From: Crocosphaera sp.
GTDB lineage: Bacteria > Cyanobacteriota > Cyanobacteriia > Cyanobacteriales > Microcystaceae
Assembly (NCBI GenBank): GCA_030065735.1
Contig: JASJDD010000012.1
Span: 1 to 42,826, forward strand
Direction: 5' to 3'
Length of the DNA: 42,826 nt
Of this stretch, positions 25,695 to 34,818 are shown one piece after another. Numbering within the stretch: position 1 is the stretch's first letter; each line of letters begins with the position of its first letter. The translations under genes and the position numbers were made by a program. The notes beneath the pieces are model-generated. The model saw nothing but the letters and a program-made list of their open reading frames with translations. It did no database searches and had not been told where the DNA came from.

Positions 25695-26084
25695 TTATAC
25701 TTGATCAATTTCTAGAATTTCTTTAGACTTTAGCAATACTTCTTTAGGACGAAACGGTTTTGTGATGTAAAGATCGGCCCCAGCTTTCATTCCGCTTTCC
25801 TCATCAAAGCTTTGTCCCCTAGCTGTTAGAAGGATAATATAAATATGGGAAAGATGAGGGTCTTTTTTCACTGTTTCACACACTTCTAGTCCACTAATTT
25901 GGGGCATCATTACATCTAAAAACACTAAATCAGGTTCTTCTTTTTGAATCATTTCTAATGCTTTTTGTCCATCGTTTGCTGTTAAAATTAAAACGCCTTC
26001 ATTTTCTAATTCTTCTAAAACTTGCTCCATTAAAATAATAATATTGGGTTCATCATCAACAATTAAAATTTTTTTCATTTTCAC
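25695..26084 (-). CDS. Single-domain response regulator (CheY-like)
   Basis: The 129-residue protein is a receiver domain without an output domain. It has the acidic pair Asp10-Asp11 (ILIVDDEPN), the phospho-acceptor Asp57 (DLVFLDVMMP), Thr87 (IILLTARG) and Lys109 (YITKPF), all in canonical positions. It would accept phosphate from a histidine kinase and signal by protein contact. It lies between the large histidine kinase gene and the diguanylate cyclase gene on the same strand, with gaps of 285 and 142 bp, so it is the natural candidate partner of that kinase. Direct pairing is inferred. Confidence 0.93.
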   Translation of the reverse strand: MKMKKILIVDDEPNIIILMEQVLEELENEGVLILTANDGQKALEMIQKEEPDLVFLDVMMPQISGLEVCETVKKDPHLSHIYIILLTARGQSFDEESGMKAGADLYITKPFRPKEVLLKSKEILEIDQV

Positions 26085-26369
26085 AATTTAAGATCAAGAT
26101 TTTCTTAAGGTTTAAGGATAAAAATAAGATTACTTAAGGTATGAATTTTAGAAAAAACATAGCAAAAACAGATACTAGGAAGTCAAATACAACCCAATAT
26201 CAACTATGTATTATTTAGTTATAAAATTGTTTTACTTAATTAAGAAAATTTGTGATTCTTCTCAATTAGATATTGGTTATGTTTTTGGTTTATCAATCTT
26301 AAATTTAACCTTAGTTAAACTTCTACATTAACATTCAAAAATGGTTATACTCGGTTAAATACCTAAACT

Positions 26370-29300
26370 TTATTTTGCTAAGGGTAAACTAACCAAAAAT
26401 GTGCTTCCCTTTCCTAGTTCGCTAGTAAACCAAATTTTCCCTCCATGTTGTTCAATAATTTGTTTAGAAATAGATAAACCCAATCCCGTTCCTTTTGGTT
26501 TGTTCGTTAAAATATTACCGACTTGTTGAAACGGTTCAAACACTTTACTATAATCATCTTCTGCGATTCCAATACCTGTGTCCGTGATCGAAATCACTAA
26601 ATTGTTGTGATCTGCTTCAGCATGACAGGTGACAAACCCAGTTTCTGTAAATTTAAAGCCATTAGAAATCAAATTAACAAACACTTGGATCAAGCGATCT
26701 TCATCCCCTAAAATAGTTGGTAAATCCTCGGAAAACTCTTGTATTAACTCCACAGAAGATGCGTCAAATAAAGGGGTACTAGAAGCGATCGCCCAACTCA
26801 AAATGACACTCGGTTTAACAGGAAATAAATTCAGCGTTATTTTCCCTGATTTAATTTTTGTCATGTCCAAAAAGTCGTTAACTAACTTTGTTAATCTTTC
26901 TCCTTCAGATACCACAATATCTAGGTTTTGTTTAATGCGATCAACAGCTTTGTTTGTCTGGCTATCGTGGTGTTTTATTTGGGGAAAAATTACATCATGA
27001 AGTTTATCTCTAATTAAACAAGAAAAGCCAACAATTGAAGTCAACGGAGTTCTTAACTCATGGGAAACCATCGACAAAAAATTCCGTTGCATTCGTTCTA
27101 TTTCCCGTTCTTTGGTAATATCTCGAATTAAAATAACAACCCCAAGATATTCTGGCTTAGTCTCTTCTTGTTCTTTAATAATACAACTAGCCAATGCCTG
27201 TCCAATGCGATTATTAGATAAAGGAATTTCTACCGTAACTGCTTCTTGTTTGTTTAATTCTTTGCTTTCTAGTAAAGGAGATAATTCAGGGGGAAAAATG
27301 TCTAAAACTTGCTTTCCTAATAATGAGGATGTAATATTAAACATGGAGAGTAGACTAGGGTTGTAGCGAGTAATTTTACCGTAAATATCGACCACTAATA
27401 ATCCATCCCCTAAATTATCAACAATGGCATTGAGATCCGCTAATGTAGTGTGCAGCGTTTCTGACTGTTGTTGAGTTCGCCTCAGTAACTCGCTTTGATA
27501 AACCGCAACCCCTAACTGGTTAGCCACTTGTTTGAGTAATTCCACCTCCCGTTTATACCAATATCGCGGTTTCTGATTGTCATACGCTCCCAAAATTCCC
27601 CAAAGTTGATCCCCCACAAACACAGGAACTGTCAGCAACGCCTTAACTTGGAATTGCTGTAAAAGCTCTCGATGACAAGGGGTTAACTCGGCTGTCTCGA
27701 TATCGCTGAGTGAGAAGGTTTCCTGGTTACGATAACGCCCTCCTTGGGTATCTTGAAGATAAGTATCCTCCCAGATCGGTTTGGTTGCTGAATCACCGAC
27801 CAAAGGTTTCCATCCTTCTCCAAGGGACTCATATAAAAATTCTCCTCCCCAATTTTCCCAAAAACGATACACCACCACGCGATCGCAGTTTAACATCTCT
27901 CTCACTTCCTCGGTTGTGGAGGCAAAAATAGAGTCTACCTTCAAACTTTGACGAATTCGCTCAACCACCCGCGCTAAAGCCTTTTCTTGGCTAGCGACCT
28001 CACCTAAATGTTGTTTTTGAATTTGGACTTGTTTTAATGTCCTTTCAAGAATCCTCGCACGTTGCTGACTGTCTTTGAGTAAAGCTGCTTGTTGAATGGC
28101 CACACTGAGATGGGTGGCTATTTTAATAATAAACCCTTTTTCTAGAGGTTTCCATTGACGAGGAGCGGAACATTGATGAATACACAGTAACCCCCACAGT
28201 TGATTTCCGATCAATAAAGGGGCGACCATATTCGCTTTCACTTGAAACCGCTCTAAAATGTGACGGTGACAGGAGAGTAAGTGGGCCTGACTGAGATCGT
28301 TTATGGTAAATACATGACCTTGTTGATAATAGGGTTCTTTATGTTTAGCAAAGCAATGGTCCTCTACTTTTGCTTGTAAAGCAGAAGAATACCCAGAGGC
28401 GACATCTTCGGAAATTAATTCTGCCACGGCAAACTCTGAGTCAGGGTCAAACTGAAAAATACATACCCGATCTGCTTTTAACAGATGACGAATTTCTGTG
28501 ACTGCGGTTTGAAAAATTGTCTCTAAATCTAAAGTGCGACGAATTTTATCAATCACTTCCAATAAAGTTCGTTCTTGCTGCACCAGCATCGCCTGTTCTT
28601 GACCATATTCTTGAATTTGTCGAACATGAAAGCTTTGTTGCAAAGCCACACTAATATGATGGGCAACTCGTTTTAATAAGTTAATTTCTTCATCTTGCCA
28701 CTGTCTGGGACGACTATGTTCAAACCCCGCCAACAGTCCCCATAGTTGCTGACCTTGGAACAGAGGCACAATCGCTAAGGATCTCACCCCAAAACTCTCT
28801 AACATTCGCAGATGACAATCAGCAAAGCGATGATCTTGTTGAATATCATCGATGATACAGGGTTGATTCTCTTTAAATCTTCCCCCTTGGGTTTGTTGTA
28901 AATAGTCATCGTTCCAAGTTACCCCGGCCAAGGAAACAAAGTCCCCAGGTTCCGATTCAAAAATAAACTTTCCTCCATAACTGGGATCAAACTGATAGAT
29001 GGTGATATGTTCCACCCCTAACAGTTTCTGCATTTCTGTGGCGGCCGTTTGGAAGATAGTCTTTAAGTCTAGGGTTTGACGAATTTTATCGATGACCAAC
29101 CCCAGCGATCGCTCTTTTTGGTTAATCTTGAGTAAAGTATCGGCCTGTTGTTGTAAGGCAGTTTCTAAAGCGGTTTGGAGTTGTTGTTCGTGTTGTTGGG
29201 TTTGGGCTAAGAGATCCCCTTGTTGTAAGGCAATGCCCAAATTTACCCCCACTTGTACCATAAAGTTAATTTCTGTGGTTTCCCAATGACGGGGACTGCT

Positions 29301-30305
29301 ATTTTGATAGGCAGCAAAGAGTCCCCACAGGGATTTATTTTTATAAATAGCCACAATAATATAAGCTTGGGCTTGGTATCTTTCTAGCAGTTGTCGATAA
29401 CATTGGGAAAACCCGGCTTGGTAAATATCGTCACATACCCGAAACAAGTCGCAAGGTTTAAAAATGGCTGCCTGAGTTTCTTGTAAGTAAGTGTCGGTTA
29501 ATTCTTTATCTAAGAGTTTAATGGTACAGTCTTTGATATTGTTATTGTTGTCAACATCTTCGGGTTGTTGGCTTACGAGCGATCGCCAACCTGCCCCGAC
29601 TGACTCGGCTATAAATTCTCCGCTATAATCTGCATTGAAGCGATAAACAACCACGCGATCGCATTTGAGGAGTGTTTGGGTTTCTTCGGTGGCTGTGGTT
29701 AAAATGGTCTTGATGTTGAGGGAACGACGGATTTTATCAATAATATTAGCGATAGTGGTGTGTTGTTCTATGGCTGTTTCAACCGCTTGATTGAGAATTT
29801 GCTCTTGCTGTTGTTGTTCTTGGTTCATTTTGTAGCGTTCCACTGCAATACTAAGATGAAAGGCAACTTCCTGCACAATGTTGGTATCCTCTGGTTGCCA
29901 ATGACGCGGTTGTGAACTATGATTAATAATTAGCAGTCCCCATTCTCTTTGTTTAGAGGTGATGGGAAACACCAGTTGGGTGATCTGCTTGCCTATTTCT
30001 AGACAACTTTCCACATTTTCTGCTAGGATTAGGGTTGATTGCTTATCTCCTAGCGCAACTTGTTCTAAGCTATCTGGGAATAAGAGGGTCGGTTCGCCAG
30101 AAAGGTTTGATAATTGTCCGTTATTTCCCCAAAATCCCCCTTCCAACTCATAGACTAATACTCTATCTACCTTGAGTAATGTCTTGACTTCGGTGGTGAG
30201 CAATTGGCAAGCTTCGTCTAGTTTGACAATTTCATGAATTTTTCTAATAATTTCTATTAAACATTTTTTTTGAGCAATTCGTTGGTCCTGGGACTGGGTT
30301 GACAT
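26370..30305 (-). CDS. Five-GAF cyanobacteriochrome-like sensor histidine kinase
   Basis: The 1311-residue protein has five GAF domains (about 15-157, 185-365, 402-560, 585-740 and 780-940), a PAS domain (955-1070), HisKA with His1082 in SHELRTPLTS, and an HATPase with N-box Asn1215, DTGIGIA and GTGLGLS. GAF2-5 look like cyanobacteriochromes. GAF3 and GAF5 carry the red/green-type WxDxYLQxTQGGR motif and the bilin-type Cys-His (Cys497-His498; Cys877-His878). GAF4 has a D-x-C-F motif (649-652, second cysteine Cys651) and Cys679-His680. GAF2 has Cys302-Tyr303 and the SGEFIAESVGAGW block. GAF1 is shorter and lacks the motif. It is therefore probably a multi-bilin photosensor, although binding cannot be proven from motifs. 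There is no membrane segment. Regulator and cyclase genes follow. Confidence 0.85.
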   Translation of the reverse strand: MSTQSQDQRIAQKKCLIEIIRKIHEIVKLDEACQLLTTEVKTLLKVDRVLVYELEGGFWGNNGQLSNLSGEPTLLFPDSLEQVALGDKQSTLILAENVESCLEIGKQITQLVFPITSKQREWGLLIINHSSQPRHWQPEDTNIVQEVAFHLSIAVERYKMNQEQQQQEQILNQAVETAIEQHTTIANIIDKIRRSLNIKTILTTATEETQTLLKCDRVVVYRFNADYSGEFIAESVGAGWRSLVSQQPEDVDNNNNIKDCTIKLLDKELTDTYLQETQAAIFKPCDLFRVCDDIYQAGFSQCYRQLLERYQAQAYIIVAIYKNKSLWGLFAAYQNSSPRHWETTEINFMVQVGVNLGIALQQGDLLAQTQQHEQQLQTALETALQQQADTLLKINQKERSLGLVIDKIRQTLDLKTIFQTAATEMQKLLGVEHITIYQFDPSYGGKFIFESEPGDFVSLAGVTWNDDYLQQTQGGRFKENQPCIIDDIQQDHRFADCHLRMLESFGVRSLAIVPLFQGQQLWGLLAGFEHSRPRQWQDEEINLLKRVAHHISVALQQSFHVRQIQEYGQEQAMLVQQERTLLEVIDKIRRTLDLETIFQTAVTEIRHLLKADRVCIFQFDPDSEFAVAELISEDVASGYSSALQAKVEDHCFAKHKEPYYQQGHVFTINDLSQAHLLSCHRHILERFQVKANMVAPLLIGNQLWGLLCIHQCSAPRQWKPLEKGFIIKIATHLSVAIQQAALLKDSQQRARILERTLKQVQIQKQHLGEVASQEKALARVVERIRQSLKVDSIFASTTEEVREMLNCDRVVVYRFWENWGGEFLYESLGEGWKPLVGDSATKPIWEDTYLQDTQGGRYRNQETFSLSDIETAELTPCHRELLQQFQVKALLTVPVFVGDQLWGILGAYDNQKPRYWYKREVELLKQVANQLGVAVYQSELLRRTQQQSETLHTTLADLNAIVDNLGDGLLVVDIYGKITRYNPSLLSMFNITSSLLGKQVLDIFPPELSPLLESKELNKQEAVTVEIPLSNNRIGQALASCIIKEQEETKPEYLGVVILIRDITKEREIERMQRNFLSMVSHELRTPLTSIVGFSCLIRDKLHDVIFPQIKHHDSQTNKAVDRIKQNLDIVVSEGERLTKLVNDFLDMTKIKSGKITLNLFPVKPSVILSWAIASSTPLFDASSVELIQEFSEDLPTILGDEDRLIQVFVNLISNGFKFTETGFVTCHAEADHNNLVISITDTGIGIAEDDYSKVFEPFQQVGNILTNKPKGTGLGLSISKQIIEQHGGKIWFTSELGKGSTFLVSLPLAK

Positions 30306-30753
30306 AAGAAAACCCTGCTATAAAAAATACAATCTTAATTATAGTCCAACCTCAATCACTTAATTAATCATAATCCATTAATTAACATAACAAACAACAC
30401 CCAAGTCCTAACTTACGGTTCCATTCCTCCCTTATGTGATACTATCTGAAGATACCTAACAAACGCTTAATTTTTCCTTCCACCTTTTAAGCTCACCTTG
30501 CGGTATTACTTCCTATTTACCCATTTGAGGAATTATCCGTTTTCGGATTGGGTGTTGTTGTCGGATACGAGACAGATGTTAATTTAAACAGCGTTTACTT
30601 ACCTCTTGGTTTTACTTTTGACTTTCACTGGGCTGTTTGATCTGCCAGGGAAGCTTTACTTGCTTCACTTATTAATATATCAACTTTTGTTCCTACTTGA
30701 CTAAATTCGTAACAAAGCTTTATATTTGACGGTTAACTCCAGTAAGGAGAGCG
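30306..30753. other. Intergenic region upstream of the kinase gene
   Basis: This 448-bp gap should contain the promoter of the five-GAF kinase gene and the 3' end of the transcript from 30754-31668. Apart from the hairpin at its right edge I see no coding frame with recognisable content, no repeat shared with the rest of the window and no RNA gene. Confidence 0.45.
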
Positions 30754-30757
30754 TCAA
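30726..30757 (-). terminator. Two-tier hairpin at the end of the HTH-membrane protein gene
   Basis: On the minus strand TTGACG pairs with CGTCAA (30752-30757 with 30726-30731), enclosing CTCC/GGAG. The stop codon TGA lies inside the stem. There is no strong T-run, so termination is uncertain. Confidence 0.4.
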
Positions 30758-31668
30758 AGATAACGCTTATCGGGATCAACAGGAATAAATACCCTAGACT
30801 TTCGCAGATATTTCCAAGCGATGCCTTCAGGATCTTTACTTTGACTCCATTCGGCAAAATTAGCATCCGTTTTACGGCGGCCAATGGTACTTGGAGTTGT
30901 ATCGAGTCTTTTGGCTAAATCTGATTGAATAAGAGTAAATTTCTCTTTTTTCTCGGTATTAGAAGCAGTGTCTTGAGACTCAGGGGGGGTTGCTGATTGG
31001 GGAGTTGCAATGGGGGGCGCAGGGGTTGATTGTGCTGGTGAAGGTTTTGCTGTCTCTGATGGGGAGGCAGACTCCTGAGAGGGTTGATTTTGCTGAAGTC
31101 GTTCTTCTTTGAGGGCTGCTAACTGAGCAAAAGGAGTTGATGGGGATGAAGAAACCTGAGGGGGTTCAGATTCAACCTGATTGATTTGAGAAACATCAAG
31201 ATTATCATCGTCCTCATCATTGTCATCAACGTCAAAGGTTTCAGGTTCTTCTGGTTCTTCTGCCATCGGTTCACTATCATCGAGGATACTGCCTAATGTG
31301 CTGGCTGTAATGAAATAATATACTTTTCCCTGTTCTGGTAATTCCCTAGAGGTCGCGCTAAATTCTTCCGCTTTTCTAGCCAAGAAGCGTTTAGCACTTC
31401 CTGCACTTAAATTAGCTTTGAGGGATAAATCCATAGGAGTAATTTTTCCCTGATTTTCTTGGAGCAATTGATTAAAAATAGGGTTAATCTTGGCACTCCA
31501 CTGTTGCCATTGATAATTGTCTACCAATTTCCAGACAATCACTAAAGCAACAAAGCCTAATACCCACATCCAAGCTTCGTAAAGAAGGACGATAACCGCA
31601 GCAAGAGGAAGGATTAGGATAAGGAAGGCTGCCGGAGTTGGACTACCATCGAATACTTTTCCAGTCAT
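30754..31668 (-). CDS. Membrane protein with acidic linker and HTH-like ends, unknown function
   Basis: The 304-residue protein starts with two hydrophobic segments (about 12-50). A small helical domain (about 70-130, PMDLSLKANLSAGSAKRFLA) resembling a winged helix follows. Next come a very acidic stretch (EEPEEPETFDVDDNDEDDDN) and a Pro/Ser/Gln-rich linker. The C-terminal segment FTLIQSDLAKRLDTTPSTIG then RRKTDANFAEW looks like a helix-turn-helix. This order suggests a membrane-tethered nucleic-acid-binding or scaffold protein, but I recognise no family. It follows the small membrane protein gene on the same strand. Confidence 0.62.
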   Translation of the reverse strand: MTGKVFDGSPTPAAFLILILPLAAVIVLLYEAWMWVLGFVALVIVWKLVDNYQWQQWSAKINPIFNQLLQENQGKITPMDLSLKANLSAGSAKRFLARKAEEFSATSRELPEQGKVYYFITASTLGSILDDSEPMAEEPEEPETFDVDDNDEDDDNLDVSQINQVESEPPQVSSSPSTPFAQLAALKEERLQQNQPSQESASPSETAKPSPAQSTPAPPIATPQSATPPESQDTASNTEKKEKFTLIQSDLAKRLDTTPSTIGRRKTDANFAEWSQSKDPEGIAWKYLRKSRVFIPVDPDKRYL

Positions 31669-31802
31669 AATTTCTGGTGTTTTCTAGAAGTTTCAGGTAT
31701 TTGACCTGTACTTAAGCTAGGTTAGCGTATTTTGTTGACAAGAGGTTATTTTAACTAAATTTCCACTGTGAGTCAAAACCGTTTTCTCAAAAATGGTTGT
31801 CT

Positions 31803-32000
31803 CTAGAAACGTCGTCTCACTGAAATCCCGTAGACAATGGCGATGAAAACCGAGATAGTTATTAGCAACAAAATGACAATTCCTGGCATAAACCCTAAAA
31901 TTCCTAAACCTCTTAAAACATAGGTTGTTAAGGTAATGACAACAGAGACAATCAAGGCTAAGGTAACAGAAAAATGCTTAAATGAAGGGGATTTGCTCAT
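31803..32000 (-). CDS. Small two-helix membrane protein
   Basis: The 65-residue protein has two hydrophobic helices, VTLALIVSVVITLTTYVL and GIVILLLITISVFIAIVYGI, with a basic C-terminus (SVRRRF). The length, charge pattern and position 78 bp after the GatD-like gene on the same strand support a real gene. The family is not recognised. Confidence 0.65.
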   Translation of the reverse strand: MSKSPSFKHFSVTLALIVSVVITLTTYVLRGLGILGFMPGIVILLLITISVFIAIVYGISVRRRF

Positions 32001-32078
32001 CGCTCAGTATTGGAAAATAAAGGTTACGGTTGAGAAGAGGTAGGAGGCAGAAGTTAGGATCAATATTGATTTGTTTAA

Positions 32079-32870
32079 TTAAGCTACTGTTTCTAAGCGT
32101 TTTAGCATGGCTTCTCTTGCTTGTTGGGCTAAACTATCATCAAGGGGTATTAACTGAATTTCGGTGTGATATTTTTCTTGTAATGCCGTTTTAATCAACC
32201 AATCAGCCACAAACGGATTTTTCGGCAATAATGGCCCGTGGGAATAAGTAGCGATCGCATGACGATAAAAAGCCCCTTCATAACCGTCTTCCCCATTATT
32301 TCCGTACCCAGACTTAACCGTTCCCAAGGGTTGCACATTGCCCAAATAAGTGCGTCCCCCATGATTTTCAAAGCCAATAATCACAGGGGGTTGACCCAAC
32401 CTTTGTTTTAACTCTTCTGCCAGGGGAGAAGCAGTAATTTCAAACACCACATTGCCAATACAACGGGACACATTCGGTCCAGGATGTTTGGTCACTAAAT
32501 CTAATAATCCCAACCCCTCGATGCGCTGTCCTAAAGCTGGTTCGTAATAATGACCTAAAAGTTGAGGAGATCCACAGGTAAACACCCCTGGAGTCCCAAC
32601 CTCTAGCTTATTCCGTAGGATATCAGCTTTAGCCCCCTGTAAGTCGCGCATGACGATTTCTTGTTGACGATCTTGGGCCCCACCGCCCACAATAATATCG
32701 ACATCAGAGAATTGAGCGGCTTCGGTTTGCTGATCCAACGGAAGGATGGTGACGGGAATGTCTCGCCATTGACAACGTCGCTGAAGACAAATGACGTTAC
32801 CGCGATCGCCGTAGGTACTCATTAAATTAGGATAAAGCCAACCGATGGTTAAGGAACGGGGTTCAGACAT
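32079..32870 (-). CDS. gatD: GatD-like glutamine amidotransferase (CobB/CobQ-type)
   Basis: The 263-residue class I amidotransferase has the layout of GatD, the glutaminase subunit that with MurT amidates the D-glutamate of lipid II. The start is IGWLYPNLMSTYGDRGNV; IIVGGGAQDRQQ follows; the nucleophile is Cys99 in VFTCGSPQLLGHYYE; FENHGGRTYL is present; and the catalytic His210 sits in YSHGPLLPKNP. All these blocks match GatD rather than cobyric-acid synthase. No MurT gene is visible here, so its partner must lie elsewhere. It starts 3 bp after the end of the Lpt permease gene, so it is almost certainly translated from the lpt transcript. Confidence 0.85.
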   Translation of the reverse strand: MSEPRSLTIGWLYPNLMSTYGDRGNVICLQRRCQWRDIPVTILPLDQQTEAAQFSDVDIIVGGGAQDRQQEIVMRDLQGAKADILRNKLEVGTPGVFTCGSPQLLGHYYEPALGQRIEGLGLLDLVTKHPGPNVSRCIGNVVFEITASPLAEELKQRLGQPPVIIGFENHGGRTYLGNVQPLGTVKSGYGNNGEDGYEGAFYRHAIATYSHGPLLPKNPFVADWLIKTALQEKYHTEIQLIPLDDSLAQQAREAMLKRLETVA

Positions 32871-32873
32871 GGA

Positions 32874-34058
32874 CTATCGTAAACTTGCTGATTGAACTAA
32901 TAATAAACTACCGGCGACCAATCCCAGAAGATTCGGCAACCAAGCCCCCAGGAATGGGGTTAAAATGCCCCAAATACCGAGAGAGGTACTCATAAAGGCT
33001 AGGAGATAATAACCGAAAATTAAGCCTACACAGACCCCAAAACTGGTGGCCTTGTTGGTGTTTTGCGGTCTGACTCCAATGGCTGCCCCCACTAAACCAA
33101 AGATCAAACAAACAAAAGGCATGGCATACTTTTCTTGAAGACGAACCTGAACCTTTCTAATGCGCTTCTCGTTGCCACTTAATTGCATGGCTTTGAGATA
33201 TTCTTTGGTTTGAGCGATGGTCATTTCTGTAAAATTTTGACGACGGTTGGCTAAATCTAACGGGGCCCGAGGTAAGGCTAGTTGTTGATGTTGAAAGCGC
33301 ACAATGTTTCGGTAGGAACCATCTGGGGCAATAAGATAGACAGTGCCATTAAAAAAGTCCCAGGTATTACTCGATATATTCCAGGTGGCTGACTCCGAGG
33401 TAACAATTTGGTTCACCCCTTCTTGGGTTCGATCTAAGATCGTCAACCCTTGCATTTGCTCGCCGTTGTATTCTTCAGCGTAAAATAAACGGGTTAACAC
33501 AGTAGCTTCTTGGCCATTTTCCTCTTGGATGGTTGTATATTCAGGATAAACAATATTGCGTTCTTTAAAATCGGGTCGTTCTTGATTGACTGCCTTTTCT
33601 AAGGTAACGGCCGCTTCATGGGTAGCAGCCGGTGCGATCCAATCATTAACAACAAAGGCACATCCTGTGACCACGAAGCCAAAAAGAATGACAGGAATGA
33701 TTAAACGATAAACACTGACCCCTAAACTTCGTAGGGCAATAATTTCGCTGTCACTGGATAAGCGACTATAAGCCATCAAAGCGGCTAGTAACATGGCCAT
33801 GGGAAAGGCTAAACTAACAAAGCCTGGCATTTTTAGCAGTAAAATTTTTAAAGCTACTGACAGCATTAAGCCTGACTCGGTGACGCGACGTACCAGATCG
33901 AATAACGTGCCAATGGACAAGCCTAAAGAGGTAAAAATGCCCATACCAAAAAGGAAAGGCAAGAGCAGTTCTATAAATAAATAGCGATCCATGATCGATA
34001 AACCAGGGATCTGGGGTTTGAGTTTGATTTTAACGGGGGTTACTTGACCAATATCCAT
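32874..34058 (-). CDS. LptF/LptG-family lipopolysaccharide export permease
   Basis: The 394-residue inner-membrane protein is of the YjgP/YjgQ family. It has six membrane helices in two groups (about 26-125 and 310-390) around a periplasmic jellyroll domain (about 150-290). LSIMDRYLFIELLLPFLFGM opens the first helix, and LKMPGFVSLAFPMAMLLAAL and YSRLSSDSEIIALRSLGVSV are typical. With LptB it forms the ABC transporter that pulls lipopolysaccharide from the inner membrane towards the LptA bridge. Only one permease gene is present here; whether it forms a homodimer or pairs with a second permease encoded elsewhere cannot be told. It is in an operon with lptA and lptB. Confidence 0.9.
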   Translation of the reverse strand: MDIGQVTPVKIKLKPQIPGLSIMDRYLFIELLLPFLFGMGIFTSLGLSIGTLFDLVRRVTESGLMLSVALKILLLKMPGFVSLAFPMAMLLAALMAYSRLSSDSEIIALRSLGVSVYRLIIPVILFGFVVTGCAFVVNDWIAPAATHEAAVTLEKAVNQERPDFKERNIVYPEYTTIQEENGQEATVLTRLFYAEEYNGEQMQGLTILDRTQEGVNQIVTSESATWNISSNTWDFFNGTVYLIAPDGSYRNIVRFQHQQLALPRAPLDLANRRQNFTEMTIAQTKEYLKAMQLSGNEKRIRKVQVRLQEKYAMPFVCLIFGLVGAAIGVRPQNTNKATSFGVCVGLIFGYYLLAFMSTSLGIWGILTPFLGAWLPNLLGLVAGSLLLVQSASLR

Positions 34059-34093
34059 AATTTGTGTGTGATCTTAGACTTTATCGGTTAACT

Positions 34094-34810
34094 CTAATCC
34101 CCTAAATAATACTGTCGCACTAGGGGATTGTTATAAATTTCTTCGGCACTACCGGCCGCTAGGATTTGTCCATCCCGCATGATGTAGGCGCGGTTCGTAA
34201 TGGCTAAAGTTGCTTGAACATTGTGATCCGTAATTAAAATCCCCATCTGGCGATCGCGTAATTGAGCGATCATGGTTTGAATTTCGGACACAGCAATGGG
34301 GTCAACCCCGGCAAAGGGTTCGTCTAATAATAAAAAATCTGGCCCCTGTTTACCCACCGCCAAGGAACGGGCTAATTCGGTTCTACGTCTTTCTCCCCCG
34401 GACACTTGAGACCCTTTGGTATGGGCAATTTTTTCGAGACGGAACTCTTTGAGTAAATTATGCAGTCGTTGGGGCCGTTGTCGAAAGGGAACGTTCGTTT
34501 GCTCTAGGGCCACTTGTATATTCTCGGCCACACTCAGATGACGAAAAATACTGGGTTGTTGGGTCATATAACCAATACCTAAGCGGGCCCGCTTATTCAA
34601 GGGTAAGCGGGTGACTTCTTGTTGATTTAACCAAACTTTGCCTTTATTGGGTTTAATCAGGCCGGTGGCGATATAAAAGGTGGTTGTTTTGCCTGCGCCA
34701 TTGGGACCTAAGAGTCCCACAATTTCCCCAGGAGCAACTTTAATATTGACGCGGTTAACAATGTCTCTTTTTCCGTAGGTTTTATGGATATTTTCTAAAA
34801 TCAGTGTCAT
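34094..34810 (-). CDS. lptB: Lipopolysaccharide export ABC transporter ATPase
   Basis: The 238-residue ATPase has Walker A GPNGAGKT (35-42), signature VSGGERRRTELARSLA (136-151), Walker B LLLDEPFAGVDP (160-171) and the switch histidine in ILITDHNV. EPFAGVDPIAVSEIQTMI and the final QYYLGD are characteristic of LptB. It powers lipopolysaccharide extraction at the cytoplasmic face of the inner membrane. The gene starts 8 bp after lptA and ends 35 bp before the permease gene, so the three form one operon. Confidence 0.95.
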   Translation of the reverse strand: MTLILENIHKTYGKRDIVNRVNIKVAPGEIVGLLGPNGAGKTTTFYIATGLIKPNKGKVWLNQQEVTRLPLNKRARLGIGYMTQQPSIFRHLSVAENIQVALEQTNVPFRQRPQRLHNLLKEFRLEKIAHTKGSQVSGGERRRTELARSLAVGKQGPDFLLLDEPFAGVDPIAVSEIQTMIAQLRDRQMGILITDHNVQATLAITNRAYIMRDGQILAAGSAEEIYNNPLVRQYYLGD

Positions 34811-34818
34811 CTCAGGAT

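Noticed and set aside
26629-27000. Antisense frames inside the five-GAF kinase gene (also 27112-27366, 27710-27931, 29092-29289, 29959-30153)
   Set aside because: They lie opposite conserved kinase and GAF codons and show no recognisable protein features.
30306-30753. Search for a tRNA, riboswitch or small RNA gene in the longest plain spacer
   Set aside because: No T-loop pattern, no recognisable riboswitch core, and no promoter-terminator pair could be seen by eye.
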